NCBI GenBank assembly: GCA_035438985.1
Contig: DAORJK010000005.1
Location: forward strand, 62,001 to 126,000
DNA length: 64,000 bases
Direction of reading: 5' to 3'
From: UBA4408 sp002389785
Lineage (GTDB): Bacteria; Bacteroidota; Bacteroidia; UBA4408
Shown: positions 27,588 to 37,228 of the stretch, piece by piece
Position numbering within the stretch: the first letter of the stretch is position 1
How the letters are laid out: every line of letters starts with the position of its first letter
The notes under the pieces: generated by a model
What the model was told of the DNA's origin: nothing
The model's input: the letters and a program-made list of their open reading frames with translations, nothing else
The model's database searches: none
Translations under genes and position numbers: made by a program

Positions 27588-27616
27588 CAAAGATATAATT
27601 AATTTTTTTTCTGCAA
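27588..27616 (-). promoter_or_regulatory. tRNA-His promoter (TTG-N18-TATCTTTG)
   Basis: On the minus strand TTG (27616-27614) and TATCTTTG (27595-27588) are 18 bases apart and lie about 18 bases before the tRNA 5' end. This matches the Bacteroidota housekeeping consensus. Confidence 0.65.
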
Positions 27617-27732
27617 CGAAAATCGTGCATTACGCAAAATTTTTATTCCTTCATTACCAACGCTATGAAATCAAATTACTTACTAAACCTGTTGTATTAC
27701 ACATAAATTAAACAATTAACTAACTTTGCCAT

Positions 27733-29865
27733 GTGAGCGAAATCAAAAAAATAACACTTGAAGTAGAAGGAATGACCTGTAGCAATTGTGCTGCAACTGT
27801 TACCAAAGCGCTTCAAAAAAAAGGGCTACACGATGTCAAGGTTAGTTTTATTGAAAAGGAAGTTAGCTTTGAGTTAACACCCAGCAACACACTTGATGAT
27901 ATCACATCTAGTATTGGAAAGCTAGGCTATACAGTTGTTCAAACAAAAAAAGATTCAAACGAACTTCCTCATTTTTCATCATTAGAATTGAAGTTTTATT
28001 TTTCGTTGCTTTTTACATTACCCTTGTTTTTATCGATGTGGCTACCTTTTCACTGGCTGCACAATCCCCTGGTTCAATTAATCTTATGTACACCGGTATT
28101 TATTTTAGGTATGCGCCATTTTGGAAAGAGTGCATGGGGATCTGTTAGAATGAAAAATCCCAACATGGATGTATTGATTTGTATCGGATCTATTGCATCT
28201 TTTGTATATTCTTTGGCTGGAATGTATTTGTATTCGGGAAGTGCACAAATTCATAATTTTTTATTTTTTGAAACAACCGCCACTATTATAACCTTGGTTT
28301 TGCTTGGTAATTTGATAGAAGATAAATCTGTAAAACAAACAGGATCTGCTATTCGTGAGTTGGTTGCCATGCGTCCACAAAAGGCAACTATCGTAATTCA
28401 AGAAAACGGCATAGAACAATTAAAGGAAGTTAATGTAGCTGATTTATTAAAGTTCGATATACTTCAAGTAAATACAGGTGATAAAATAGCTGCAGATGGT
28501 AACGTCATTTCAGGTGCAGGGAGTGCTGATGAATCTTTTATTACCGGTGAAAGTATCCCGGTTGAAAAAAAGGTCTCTGATAAAGTAATTGGTGGATCTA
28601 TCTTGGTAAGTGGTCAACTTAGAATAAGAACCACTAAAGTTGGAAAAGAAAGCATCTTATCTCAACTTATTGATCTGGTTAAAAACGCACAAAACGAAAA
28701 ACCCCGAATTCAAAAATTTGGTGACAAGGTGAGTGCTATTTTTGTACCCGTGGTAATCGCATTATCACTTCTAACCTTTTTATTAGCATATTTTATATTT
28801 GAAACAAGTTTGCAGCAGGCATTTTTACAAAGTATAGCAGTACTTGTTGTATCGTGTCCTTGTGCAATGGGATTAGCTACCCCAACCGCTGTAATGTCCG
28901 GAATTGGAAGAGCCGCAAAAAATCAAGTGTTAATTAAAGGAGGAAATACGCTTGAAGAATTTGCATCAATTAAGACCATTGTTTTTGATAAAACTGGCAC
29001 ATTAACAACCGGAAATTTTACTTTAAAGTTAATACAAATTACCGCAGATGTTTCAGAACAAAAAGTGAAAGATATTATTTTTTCAATGGAAAGTTTTTCT
29101 TCGCATCCTATTGCTAAATCTTTAGTTAGGGAGTTAAAGTCGGAAGCAAAAGTGATTCAATTTTCAGAAGTGCAAGAAGAAAAGGGACTTGGAATAAAAG
29201 CTATTGACATGAATGGGGATGCTTATTTTATTGGGCATTCGCGTAATATATCGAATTCGCAAAGCATTGCACATAATGAATTAGTTGTATTAAAAAACAA
29301 GGTTGCCATTGCGAAAGTTACTATTTCAGATGATGTTAAATCAAGTGCTTTAACTTGTATCACTAAACTAAAACAACTTGGTATTACACCTGTTTTGCTG
29401 AGTGGCGATAGTAAAAATAATTGTGAAGAAGTCGCACATAAACTTGGAATTAAAGAAGTTTATTTTGAACAGAGTCCGGAACAAAAATTAAACTGCATTA
29501 AGAAATTAAAGCTGGCAGGACCTATTGCTATGGTAGGTGATGGCATTAATGATGCTCCTGCATTAAATCTTGCAAACGTTGGTATATCATTGGGTAATGC
29601 AACCCAGGTCGCTATTGAATCGGCTCAAATTGTGCTACTTAGAGCAAATCATCTGGAAGATATTGAATTTGCTTTTCGACTCAGCAAGACCTCATTGTCA
29701 ACAATTAAACAAAATTTATTTTGGGCCTTTTTTTATAATGTTATAGCTATTCCAATTGCAGCGATGGGATTTTTAAACCCAATGCTTGCGGCACTTTCGA
29801 TGGCATTTTCAGATGTGATGGTAGTGGGTAATTCAATTTGGTTAAAAACAAAAAAACTACTCTAA
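27733..29865 (+). CDS. copA: Copper-translocating P-type ATPase (CopA-like)
   Basis: A P1B-type ATPase of 710 residues that exports Cu+ across the inner membrane. It has an N-terminal HMA domain with GMTCSNC (about residues 14-20), eight membrane helices, the TGES actuator motif, the CPC metal site (Cys375, Cys377), the DKTGT phosphorylation site (Asp419), a degenerate SSHPIA (usually SEHPIA) and GDGINDAPAL. The start must be the GTG at 27733: the ATG at 27731 overlaps it but is followed at once by TGA. A TAACTTTG box ends five bases upstream. The next gene begins two bases after its stop. Confidence 0.93.
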   Translation: MSEIKKITLEVEGMTCSNCAATVTKALQKKGLHDVKVSFIEKEVSFELTPSNTLDDITSSIGKLGYTVVQTKKDSNELPHFSSLELKFYFSLLFTLPLFLSMWLPFHWLHNPLVQLILCTPVFILGMRHFGKSAWGSVRMKNPNMDVLICIGSIASFVYSLAGMYLYSGSAQIHNFLFFETTATIITLVLLGNLIEDKSVKQTGSAIRELVAMRPQKATIVIQENGIEQLKEVNVADLLKFDILQVNTGDKIAADGNVISGAGSADESFITGESIPVEKKVSDKVIGGSILVSGQLRIRTTKVGKESILSQLIDLVKNAQNEKPRIQKFGDKVSAIFVPVVIALSLLTFLLAYFIFETSLQQAFLQSIAVLVVSCPCAMGLATPTAVMSGIGRAAKNQVLIKGGNTLEEFASIKTIVFDKTGTLTTGNFTLKLIQITADVSEQKVKDIIFSMESFSSHPIAKSLVRELKSEAKVIQFSEVQEEKGLGIKAIDMNGDAYFIGHSRNISNSQSIAHNELVVLKNKVAIAKVTISDDVKSSALTCITKLKQLGITPVLLSGDSKNNCEEVAHKLGIKEVYFEQSPEQKLNCIKKLKLAGPIAMVGDGINDAPALNLANVGISLGNATQVAIESAQIVLLRANHLEDIEFAFRLSKTSLSTIKQNLFWAFFYNVIAIPIAAMGFLNPMLAALSMAFSDVMVVGNSIWLKTKKLL

Positions 29866-29867
29866 AG

Positions 29868-31658
29868 GTGCCTGTACACTCCTATTATAAAATTCTATTT
29901 ATTCCAAAATGGTATCCTAACCGAACTAATAAGTTTAGTGGAATATTTATTGAAAAGCACGCAAAAGCACTTGCAAAGGAATGTCGTGTAGCAGTGTTAT
30001 ATGTTGGCGCCGATGAAAATTTAAAAACAAAATATGAATCGGATGTTCAAAACGAAAACAACATAACTACTGTTAGAGTATACTATCAAAACAACGACGT
30101 TTCTACTTCATTATTTGGAAAAGCGATTAAATTTTACCGCTATTTATTTGCAGCATACTTGGGATTGAAGTGCATTAAGGCTGAATTTGGTAAACCCAAT
30201 TTGGTGCATGTAAATGTACTAACCCGTCCAGGAATTATTGCATGGTTACTTTATAAGCTCAATGGTATTCCTTATATAATCAGTGAACATTGGAGCGGAT
30301 ACTTACCGGCCGATGGTTCTTATAAAGGCAGTATTAAAAAAATGCTGACAAGATTAATCGTAAAAAATGCGAAAGCTATTACTGCTGTTTCACAAAAGCT
30401 TGCAGTATCAATGCAATCACACAAGCTCACAGGTTCCTATACCATTATTCCAAATTGTATTGAGCTTGAAAAAATACCTAATCGAACTATTTCCGAATTC
30501 ACAACTGCTGTAATGGTTGGTAATTTATTCGATAAGGAAAAGAATATTTCAGCCGTAATACATGCTGTTGCCTCATTAAAAACAGCGTTTCCTGATTTTA
30601 AACTAACCATTATTGGTGGTGGTGAAGATGAACTTAAATTAAAGCAACTCATTGTTGACCTTGGAATAACCAATCAAATAATCTTTAAAGGTATTTTGCC
30701 ACAAATCGAAGTTTATAAAGAATTGTGTGCGGCTTCATTTTTAATTTGCAATAGCAATTATGAAACATTTTCAGTTGTAATTGCCGAGGCTCTGGCTTGT
30801 GGCACACCTGTTTTAGCAACCCGTTGCGGTGGCCCTGAAGAATTTGTAACGGAGCAATTCGGGAAATTAATTCCTTTGCATCAACCGGATGAACTTAAAA
30901 ATGGAATTGCTTACATGCTGCAACATCATGCTTCTTTTTCGTCACAAAAAATGATGGAGTATGCACGAACTTCTTTTAATCCGGATACTATAGCACAGCA
31001 ATTTATTTCAATTTACAATCCATTCATTTCAAAATGGGAAGCTGGCAATACGCGTGAATTATTATCTATTCCTTACAATTGGAGAGTTCTGGACGTAGGC
31101 AGCGGTGATCATCCCAATGAGCGAGCTGATGTTTTACTCGAAAGAGAAATTGAAGCAACCGAGCATAGATCAGGAGCAAAAGCAGTAATTCCCTTAGGTA
31201 AGAAACTTATTTTAGGCGATGCTACAGAAATGCCATTTAGGGATAAAGAATTTGATTTTGTAATAGCATCTCACATTGCCGAGCATATTGATGAACCTGA
31301 AAAATTTTGCAGTGAATTACAGCGTGTTGCAAAAGCAGGATATATTGAAACTCCGGGAGCATTTTCAGAATTCATTTTCAATGAGGCATTTCATAAATGG
31401 GTAGTAAGCAATAAAAATGGCGTATTAGTGTTTACTGAGAAAACAAAACATACGGTTTTTTCAGAATGGTTTTACCGTTTGTATTATTTAAATGAAAAAC
31501 GCAGCGGTCACAAAGCACTCTATTCAAAAGCTAAAGTGCTAATTGCCTTTGTTAATTTAATACGTAAAACATGGAAGTATCTTCCAAAGACGTATACTTG
31601 TTTTCATTGGCAAACTAGTTTTAAGTATACTGTGATACGAAAATCAACCAATGATTAA
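29868..31658 (+). CDS. Fusion of GT4 glycosyltransferase and class I SAM methyltransferase
   Basis: Two enzymes in one 596-residue chain. Residues about 1-390 are a GT4-family transferase: N-terminal FIPKWYPNR...GIFIEKHAKAL, then the donor-binding EALACGTPVLATRCGGPEEF block. Residues about 400-530 are a Rossmann methyltransferase-like domain (VLDVGSGDHP; LGDATEMPF; FDFVIASHIAEHIDEPE) of the SAM-methyltransferase type. It probably adds a sugar to a lipid-linked glycan and methylates it or a related group; the substrate is unknown. I use the GTG at 29868, two bases after copA. A TTG at 29838 would overlap copA by 28 bp. It overlaps the following flippase gene by 8 bp. Confidence 0.82.
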   Translation: MPVHSYYKILFIPKWYPNRTNKFSGIFIEKHAKALAKECRVAVLYVGADENLKTKYESDVQNENNITTVRVYYQNNDVSTSLFGKAIKFYRYLFAAYLGLKCIKAEFGKPNLVHVNVLTRPGIIAWLLYKLNGIPYIISEHWSGYLPADGSYKGSIKKMLTRLIVKNAKAITAVSQKLAVSMQSHKLTGSYTIIPNCIELEKIPNRTISEFTTAVMVGNLFDKEKNISAVIHAVASLKTAFPDFKLTIIGGGEDELKLKQLIVDLGITNQIIFKGILPQIEVYKELCAASFLICNSNYETFSVVIAEALACGTPVLATRCGGPEEFVTEQFGKLIPLHQPDELKNGIAYMLQHHASFSSQKMMEYARTSFNPDTIAQQFISIYNPFISKWEAGNTRELLSIPYNWRVLDVGSGDHPNERADVLLEREIEATEHRSGAKAVIPLGKKLILGDATEMPFRDKEFDFVIASHIAEHIDEPEKFCSELQRVAKAGYIETPGAFSEFIFNEAFHKWVVSNKNGVLVFTEKTKHTVFSEWFYRLYYLNEKRSGHKALYSKAKVLIAFVNLIRKTWKYLPKTYTCFHWQTSFKYTVIRKSTND

Positions 31659-32925
31659 AAGTATTGTAAACACCATAAGTACGCGTTTTTTTACAGCCGT
31701 TTTCAATTTTTTGATTCTGCTGCTTACAGCTAATTACCTTGGTGCTGAAGGAAGAGGACAAATTAGTTTGCTGCTTTCTACTTTAACCATTGTTTTGCTT
31801 TTCTCAAGTTTTGTTGGAGGAAACAGTTTAATTTTTTTAACTCCGCGTAAACCTACTACCGAGCTCCTTATCATATCCTATTTGTGGGCGGTATTCATCT
31901 CAGTGGTTTGTTATTTCACGCTTTACATTACGCATTCTTTTCCCGAATTGCTTAGTAAACATATAAGTGTACTTGCGTTTATGCTTTCTGTAAATACCAT
32001 TCATACTTCCTTGTTAATTGGAAAGGAAAAAATTAAAGCTGCTAATTTTATTAATTTGTTTCAGGTAATAGGTCATTTCTTTTTATTGGCTTTTTGCTTT
32101 TTGTTTTTAAGGAGTTTGCATTTCTCAACTTTCATTTATTCCTTGTACCTAACTTATGGAATTAGTAGTATGCTTGGAATCTATTTTTTATACCCACTAC
32201 TAACTAAAAAATTTTCTTTTGGATTTAGAGGAACCTTAAGAATGGCTCTAACAATAGGTACCATTGCCCAACTTGCAAATATTTTTCAATTTTTAAATTA
32301 CCGATTAGATGTTTATTTGCTCGATCGATTTGACACGCTTTCTAATCTCGGAATTTATAGTTCTTCTGTCTCTATTGCAGAGGCTGCATTGTTGTTTGGA
32401 AGCAGTTTCGCTTTAGTTCAATTTTCGAAAATAGCCAATAGTACCAACACTGATCAATCGCGTATACTTACAATTAAACTTACCCGATACAGCACCATCC
32501 TAACTTTACTGGCTTATTTGCCTTTGTTTGTATTTCCAGATGAGTTTTATACTTTTTTATTAGGTAAAGATTTCCTTGAGGTAAAGCAGGTGTTGTTTGC
32601 ATTGTTTCCGGGAATTTTTTTTCTCGGTTCGAGTGTTACCATCAGTCACTTTTTTGCAGGTATTGGTAATTACAAAATAAATGCTTTAGCTTCCTTTGTT
32701 GGATTACTGTTAACCTTTTGTTTAGGTATTATTTTCATTCCCGATTACGGATTTATTGCTGCAGCGTGGATTTCAAGTATTTCATATACTGCTAGTACCG
32801 GTGTTTTATTGGGCGCATTTATTAAGAACAGCAAGACAAAAATTACAGAGTTGTTTCCTAGGTTTGAAGATTTAAGTTTTCTACAAAAATCAATACTAAA
32901 TGTGCGGCATCAGCGGAATCGTTAA
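31651..32925 (+). CDS. Wzx-like polysaccharide flippase (MATE/MVF superfamily)
   Basis: A 424-residue membrane protein with about twelve helices. It has a typical Wzx start (FFTAVFNFLILLLTANYLGAEGRGQISLL) and a mid-protein YRLDVYLLDRF loop. Wzx proteins flip undecaprenyl-linked oligosaccharide units to the periplasm. The gene overlaps the GT4 fusion by 8 bp and the asparagine synthase gene by 26 bp, indicating tight translational coupling in one polysaccharide module. No partner polymerase is adjacent; the Wzy/WaaL-like protein is about 30 kb away. Confidence 0.83.
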   Translation: MIKSIVNTISTRFFTAVFNFLILLLTANYLGAEGRGQISLLLSTLTIVLLFSSFVGGNSLIFLTPRKPTTELLIISYLWAVFISVVCYFTLYITHSFPELLSKHISVLAFMLSVNTIHTSLLIGKEKIKAANFINLFQVIGHFFLLAFCFLFLRSLHFSTFIYSLYLTYGISSMLGIYFLYPLLTKKFSFGFRGTLRMALTIGTIAQLANIFQFLNYRLDVYLLDRFDTLSNLGIYSSSVSIAEAALLFGSSFALVQFSKIANSTNTDQSRILTIKLTRYSTILTLLAYLPLFVFPDEFYTFLLGKDFLEVKQVLFALFPGIFFLGSSVTISHFFAGIGNYKINALASFVGLLLTFCLGIIFIPDYGFIAAAWISSISYTASTGVLLGAFIKNSKTKITELFPRFEDLSFLQKSILNVRHQRNR

Positions 32926-34888
32926 ACTCGACAATTCAGATTTAAATTTGCCTGCGCTTTTGCAACAGGTTACTAACCGTATAAAGCATCGAGGTCCGGA
33001 TGGGGAAGGATTTTTTTTTGCAAATGGCAATCATCAAATCGCTGCTTTTGGTGAAGCAAGCCCCGACCATGTAAAACAAGCCGCTTTCGCTTATTCTCCC
33101 AATCAAGCTATTGAAACTGTTTCTAATAATTTTAAACTGGGTTTCGGACATCGACGACTTTCAATTTTAGATTTAACTCCTACCGGGCATCAGCCAATGT
33201 GCCTTCCCGATAAAAAAAATTGGATCACGTATAACGGTGAAATTTACAATTACATTGAAATTAGAGAGGAATTAATTGCAAAAGGACACAATTTTCTTAC
33301 AAGCTCAGATACCGAGGTAATTTTAAAATCCTATGAAGAATGGGGGGTTGATTGCGTTAAAAAATTTAACGGTATGTGGGCATTCGTAATTTATGATGAA
33401 GTCAAACAAAGTTTATTCGGAAGTCGGGATCGATTTGGTGTGAAGCCGCTTTATTACATCCACACCAATGCAATTTTTGCTTTTGCTTCCGAACATAAAG
33501 CATTACTGCATGATTCACTTATAAAACCTGAAAAAAACTATGCCGCTGTTTTTGACTACTTCGTTTTTAGCAAACTGGAAAATGAGGCAGAAGGTATGTT
33601 TAAAAATATATTCGAACTGAAACCTGCCTGTAATTTTGAATTTAATTTAACTTCTCACCGATTCAAAATCTGGAACTATTATCAGTTGCCTATTTCAACT
33701 GGCTACGAAAAATTTTCTCCGAAACGGTTTGAAGAATTAAAAGAACAAACTAAAAATTTAGTAAAAGATTCGGTTCGATTGCGTTTACGTTCGGATGTAC
33801 CGGTTGGGTCTTGCCTGAGTGGGGGTTTGGATAGTTCGAGTATTGTGATGATGATGCATGAATTATTAAAAGAAGATGCTCAAAAAATTCATCTTTTTAC
33901 TGCCCGCTTTCATGAGCTTCAACTCGATGAAGGTAAGTGGGCGCAACAAATTGTTGAAGCTACCAATTCGAATTGGAGTGTTACCTACCCCACAGCAACT
34001 GAATTAAAATTAGATTTAGAAAACTTAATGTATGCGCAAGATATACCGATATGGAGTACCAGTACCTATGCTCAATACAGGGTAATGCAATTGGCCAAAT
34101 CCGAAGGCGTAAAAGTGCTTTTGGATGGACAAGGAGGAGATGAATTATGGGCAGGTTATCCGCATCATCAATCAATATATATGCGCGAACTGCTCATGCA
34201 AGCTAATTTTACGGAGTCGAAAGCACTTTTGAACAATGCAGGTAAATTTCCTTCCACTATTTTTTGGTTCTTAAAACAATATTTTAAACACAGCGGGTTA
34301 TCGGCATTTCCTAATTTTTTAATTCCTTCAATTTACTCCAACTATTTTTCTCACATTCAATTTTTGAACAAAGACTTCTTTAATGATAACAAACATCGAT
34401 TTGAACTTCATTATAGCAATGTTCCAAAAACCTTAGATGATCTATTGAGGCAAGAGCTAAACAATACACTTTTAAAAGGGTATCTAAAATGCGAAGATCG
34501 TTGTTCAATGTGGCATTCGGTTGAATCGCGAACCCCTTTCGCCGATGATACACGTTTAATTGAATTAGCATTTGCAACTCCTTCGGTTTATAAAATACAT
34601 AACGGGGAAAGCAAATATATTTTTCGAAAAGCAATGCAAGGAATAGTTCCTGATGCTATTTTGCAACGTAAGGATAAGATGGGATACACTACTCCTACGC
34701 TATCATGGATAAATGAAATAAAGGAAAGCTTACGCGATGATTTTTCTGAAAATCTTTCGGATGTTTTGGATTGTAAGCAAATTCATAAACAATATGAAAA
34801 ATTGTTTTCTGTAAAAAATGGAATCGATAATGGGCAAATATTTAAATTTATAAGTTATGCTACCTGGCACAAAATTTTTAAATTGTAA
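32900..34888 (+). CDS. asnB: Glutamine-hydrolysing asparagine synthase, AsnB type
   Basis: A 662-residue class B synthetase. Cys2 (MCGISG) is the glutaminase nucleophile. The glutaminase half has RGPDGEGFF and YNGEIYNY. The C-terminal synthetase half contains the ATP-pyrophosphatase loop SGGLDSSS (about residues 306-313) and LDGQGGDELWAGY. Proteins of this size in glycan loci often amidate sugars or uronic acids rather than make free asparagine. Given its overlap with a flippase and glycosyltransferase, a role in glycan modification is as likely as asparagine synthesis. Confidence 0.88.
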   Translation: MCGISGIVKLDNSDLNLPALLQQVTNRIKHRGPDGEGFFFANGNHQIAAFGEASPDHVKQAAFAYSPNQAIETVSNNFKLGFGHRRLSILDLTPTGHQPMCLPDKKNWITYNGEIYNYIEIREELIAKGHNFLTSSDTEVILKSYEEWGVDCVKKFNGMWAFVIYDEVKQSLFGSRDRFGVKPLYYIHTNAIFAFASEHKALLHDSLIKPEKNYAAVFDYFVFSKLENEAEGMFKNIFELKPACNFEFNLTSHRFKIWNYYQLPISTGYEKFSPKRFEELKEQTKNLVKDSVRLRLRSDVPVGSCLSGGLDSSSIVMMMHELLKEDAQKIHLFTARFHELQLDEGKWAQQIVEATNSNWSVTYPTATELKLDLENLMYAQDIPIWSTSTYAQYRVMQLAKSEGVKVLLDGQGGDELWAGYPHHQSIYMRELLMQANFTESKALLNNAGKFPSTIFWFLKQYFKHSGLSAFPNFLIPSIYSNYFSHIQFLNKDFFNDNKHRFELHYSNVPKTLDDLLRQELNNTLLKGYLKCEDRCSMWHSVESRTPFADDTRLIELAFATPSVYKIHNGESKYIFRKAMQGIVPDAILQRKDKMGYTTPTLSWINEIKESLRDDFSENLSDVLDCKQIHKQYEKLFSVKNGIDNGQIFKFISYATWHKIFKL

Positions 34889-35029
34889 ATCAATCCATTC
34901 ATCGAATCATTGCACCTTTCGGTACATTATTTTTGTTAAAAATTTGTATGCGGTAAAATTTATTCCTAGTTTTACGAATGTTAAGTAAAAGTAATTAATT
35001 AACCTTTAAATAATCTAAAAACAAAAAAC

Positions 35030-36946
35030 ATGAAAAAACAATTACTCATGGTTCTTGCCATATCTGCTTCTTTAAGCACTTATGCAAAAACACAACCTGC
35101 ACGAGCTCGTGTAACTGTGGCGCCAAACGCTAAAGCTGTTCCTTTGCGTCAGGCACAGGGCGGTATAAATGAAACACCCTTTAATACCAATCCTAGTTTA
35201 GGTTTGGTTGCGCCTACAAAAGCTTATCGTGCAAGTAGCACCATCACTGAGCAATCAATTGGTTTAACTACTTACGATTTGCAAACAAATAGTGCAATTC
35301 TGAACCGTTTATTGAAACACAATGACGGAACTATTTCTGCAACTTGGACCATTATTCCTCCGGGAGGAGCTTCTGCTGCTCGTGGTACTGGTTACAACTA
35401 TTTTGATGGAACTAGTTGGGGACCTGCACCTGCAGCACGTGTTGAACCTACTCAACGTACCGGTTTTACAAACGTAGTGGTTACGCCAAGTGGTCGCGAA
35501 ATGGTTATTGCTCACTCAAGTACCGCTCCGGGTATGTTAATTACCTATCGTCCTCAAAAAGGAACTGGTGCATGGACAGAAGATCCTACAGTTTTAGGTG
35601 CAGTTGGTACTGATACTTGGGCTAAGGCTATCAATGGTGGTGCAAACGGTGAAACTGTTCACGCATTATGGAATGCAAACTCAGCTGGAGCAAATGGACA
35701 AGATTTTTCAGTGTATTACTCTCGTTCGTTGGATGGTGGTGTTACCTGGCCAATTCTTCGTACGGTATTAGCTGACTTAGATTCTTCAAAATATCGTGGT
35801 TTCGGTGGGGATGCTTATTCAATCGATACTAAAGGCGATACTGTAGTATTTGTAGTTGGAGACTTCGACACTGATTTAATCTTGATGCGTTCAACTGACA
35901 ATGGTGTTACTTGGACTTCAACTGTAATTCAACCATTCTTCCAAGCATTGTATGATGATGCAACTGATTCTTTTCCTGATTTAGATGGAAATGGAACTTC
36001 TGATCGTATGGAAGGATGCTCTGGTGATGCTCATGTAATGATTGATAATTTAGGAAAAGTTCACGTATGGTGGAGCAATGTATTAATGACTGATACTTCT
36101 GCTGCTGACTTATTAGGATACTTCCCTAATTCAATTGATGGTTTATTATACTGGAACGATGGTTTCGCTGTTGGTCAAGCTCCTGATACTATTGCTTTTG
36201 CTTTAGACGGAATTAACGGTAACGGAACTTTGGATATTCCACAAGCCGGTTTAGGTGGTGGAAACGGAATGGGTGGATACCGTGGTAGTGTGACACAAAT
36301 GCCAACTTCCGGTGTAGATGCTAACAACAATATTTACGTTGCTTACCAAACATATTGCGAAGATTGCGATACAACAGCCTTCAACACAGGTCACAAACAT
36401 ATTTATATGATTGCTTCTTCTAACCAAGGTGCTACTTGGAGTAACCCAACTGATATCGATCAAACTCCGGATTTATTAAATCAGGAAGATGTATTTGCTT
36501 GTGTTGCTAAAAATGTTGATGCTAACTGTATTCACGTAATTTATCAACGTGATGCTGCTCCAGGACATTCATTATCTAATAACGCTACTGAAGCAGGATG
36601 GAACTCAGCTCCAAGTGAAATTATTTATGCTTGTGTAACCCCTTCAGATATCTTGGGTGTTAAAGCAGTTAATTCTTCGAAAATTAATTCAGGTTTAAGC
36701 CAAAATACTCCGAATCCTGCTGAAGGTAAAACTACCATTAACTACAACGTTGCAGCAAATGCATCAGTAGTTAGCTTTACTGTTACCGACGTATTAGGAA
36801 ATGTGGTTTATACTGAAAACAAAGGAACTGTAAATGCCGGTGCATATTCAGTTGTATTAGATACTGAAGCTATGAATAGCGGTGTTTATTTCTATACTTT
36901 AACAGTTAACAACCAAAAAGAAACCAAAAAGATGATGGTGAAGTAA
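35030..36946 (+). CDS. Secreted Asp-box (BNR-repeat) protein with T9SS sorting domain, copy 1
   Basis: A 638-residue exported protein with a signal peptide (ending LSTYAKT). The body is sialidase-like, with Asp-box motifs SxDxGxTW at SLDGGVTW (about 234), STDNGVTW (about 287) and SSNQGATW (about 463). It has acidic DLDGNGTSD and GINGNGTLD loops that may bind calcium. The C-terminal type A sorting domain (NTPNPAEGKTTINY ... GVYFYTLTVNN) is complete. I see no sialidase RIP/FRIP motif or catalytic Tyr/Glu pattern, so enzyme activity is not supported. This copy uses many GGT, CGT, GCT and AAC codons, suggesting high expression. First of three tandem paralogues. Confidence 0.82.
   Translation: MKKQLLMVLAISASLSTYAKTQPARARVTVAPNAKAVPLRQAQGGINETPFNTNPSLGLVAPTKAYRASSTITEQSIGLTTYDLQTNSAILNRLLKHNDGTISATWTIIPPGGASAARGTGYNYFDGTSWGPAPAARVEPTQRTGFTNVVVTPSGREMVIAHSSTAPGMLITYRPQKGTGAWTEDPTVLGAVGTDTWAKAINGGANGETVHALWNANSAGANGQDFSVYYSRSLDGGVTWPILRTVLADLDSSKYRGFGGDAYSIDTKGDTVVFVVGDFDTDLILMRSTDNGVTWTSTVIQPFFQALYDDATDSFPDLDGNGTSDRMEGCSGDAHVMIDNLGKVHVWWSNVLMTDTSAADLLGYFPNSIDGLLYWNDGFAVGQAPDTIAFALDGINGNGTLDIPQAGLGGGNGMGGYRGSVTQMPTSGVDANNNIYVAYQTYCEDCDTTAFNTGHKHIYMIASSNQGATWSNPTDIDQTPDLLNQEDVFACVAKNVDANCIHVIYQRDAAPGHSLSNNATEAGWNSAPSEIIYACVTPSDILGVKAVNSSKINSGLSQNTPNPAEGKTTINYNVAANASVVSFTVTDVLGNVVYTENKGTVNAGAYSVVLDTEAMNSGVYFYTLTVNNQKETKKMMVK
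36172..36561. repeat. 390-bp tract identical to 40411-40800 (copy 1 side)
   Basis: Every base I compared in this tract matches the tract in copy 3, offset 4239. Identity stops sharply at both ends (CTGT/CTAA before TGGTCAAGC; CCA/CCT at the end), while the flanking coding sequence is clearly diverged. Confidence 0.9.
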
Positions 36947-36964
36947 TTTCATCTCAGTTTTAAG

Positions 36965-37002
36965 AAAAAATCGGCTGGCTCTTTGAGTCAGCCGATTTTT
37001 TT
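36965..37002 (+). terminator. Intrinsic terminator after Asp-box copy 1
   Basis: AATCGGCTGGCTC, TTT loop, GAGTCAGCCGATT with A and T runs on either side. It is almost identical to the terminator after copy 3 at 41201; copy 2 lacks it. Confidence 0.88.
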
Positions 37003-37228
37003 TATTCCTAAAAGCTAAATTTTCCCTTCTTATTTTAGGTGGCATAGTGCATCTAAAACCTTGTGAATTAATTTTCAAACCGATTCAAATAATCTTATCT
37101 TTAAACTAGATTTTAAGAAGTAAACGATTTTAATAAAAACAAAACTGCTTTAAGTTAAGCGGTTTTGATTTGAATTTAGATTAACTTTTAAAGAAGCTGT
37201 TTCTACAATTTCATATTCACTTAATTTA

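Noticed and set aside
29838..29867. TTG at 29838 as the start of the GT4-methyltransferase fusion
   Set aside because: It overlaps copA by 28 bp and adds a lysine-rich stretch not typical of the GT4 fold. GTG at 29868 fits better.
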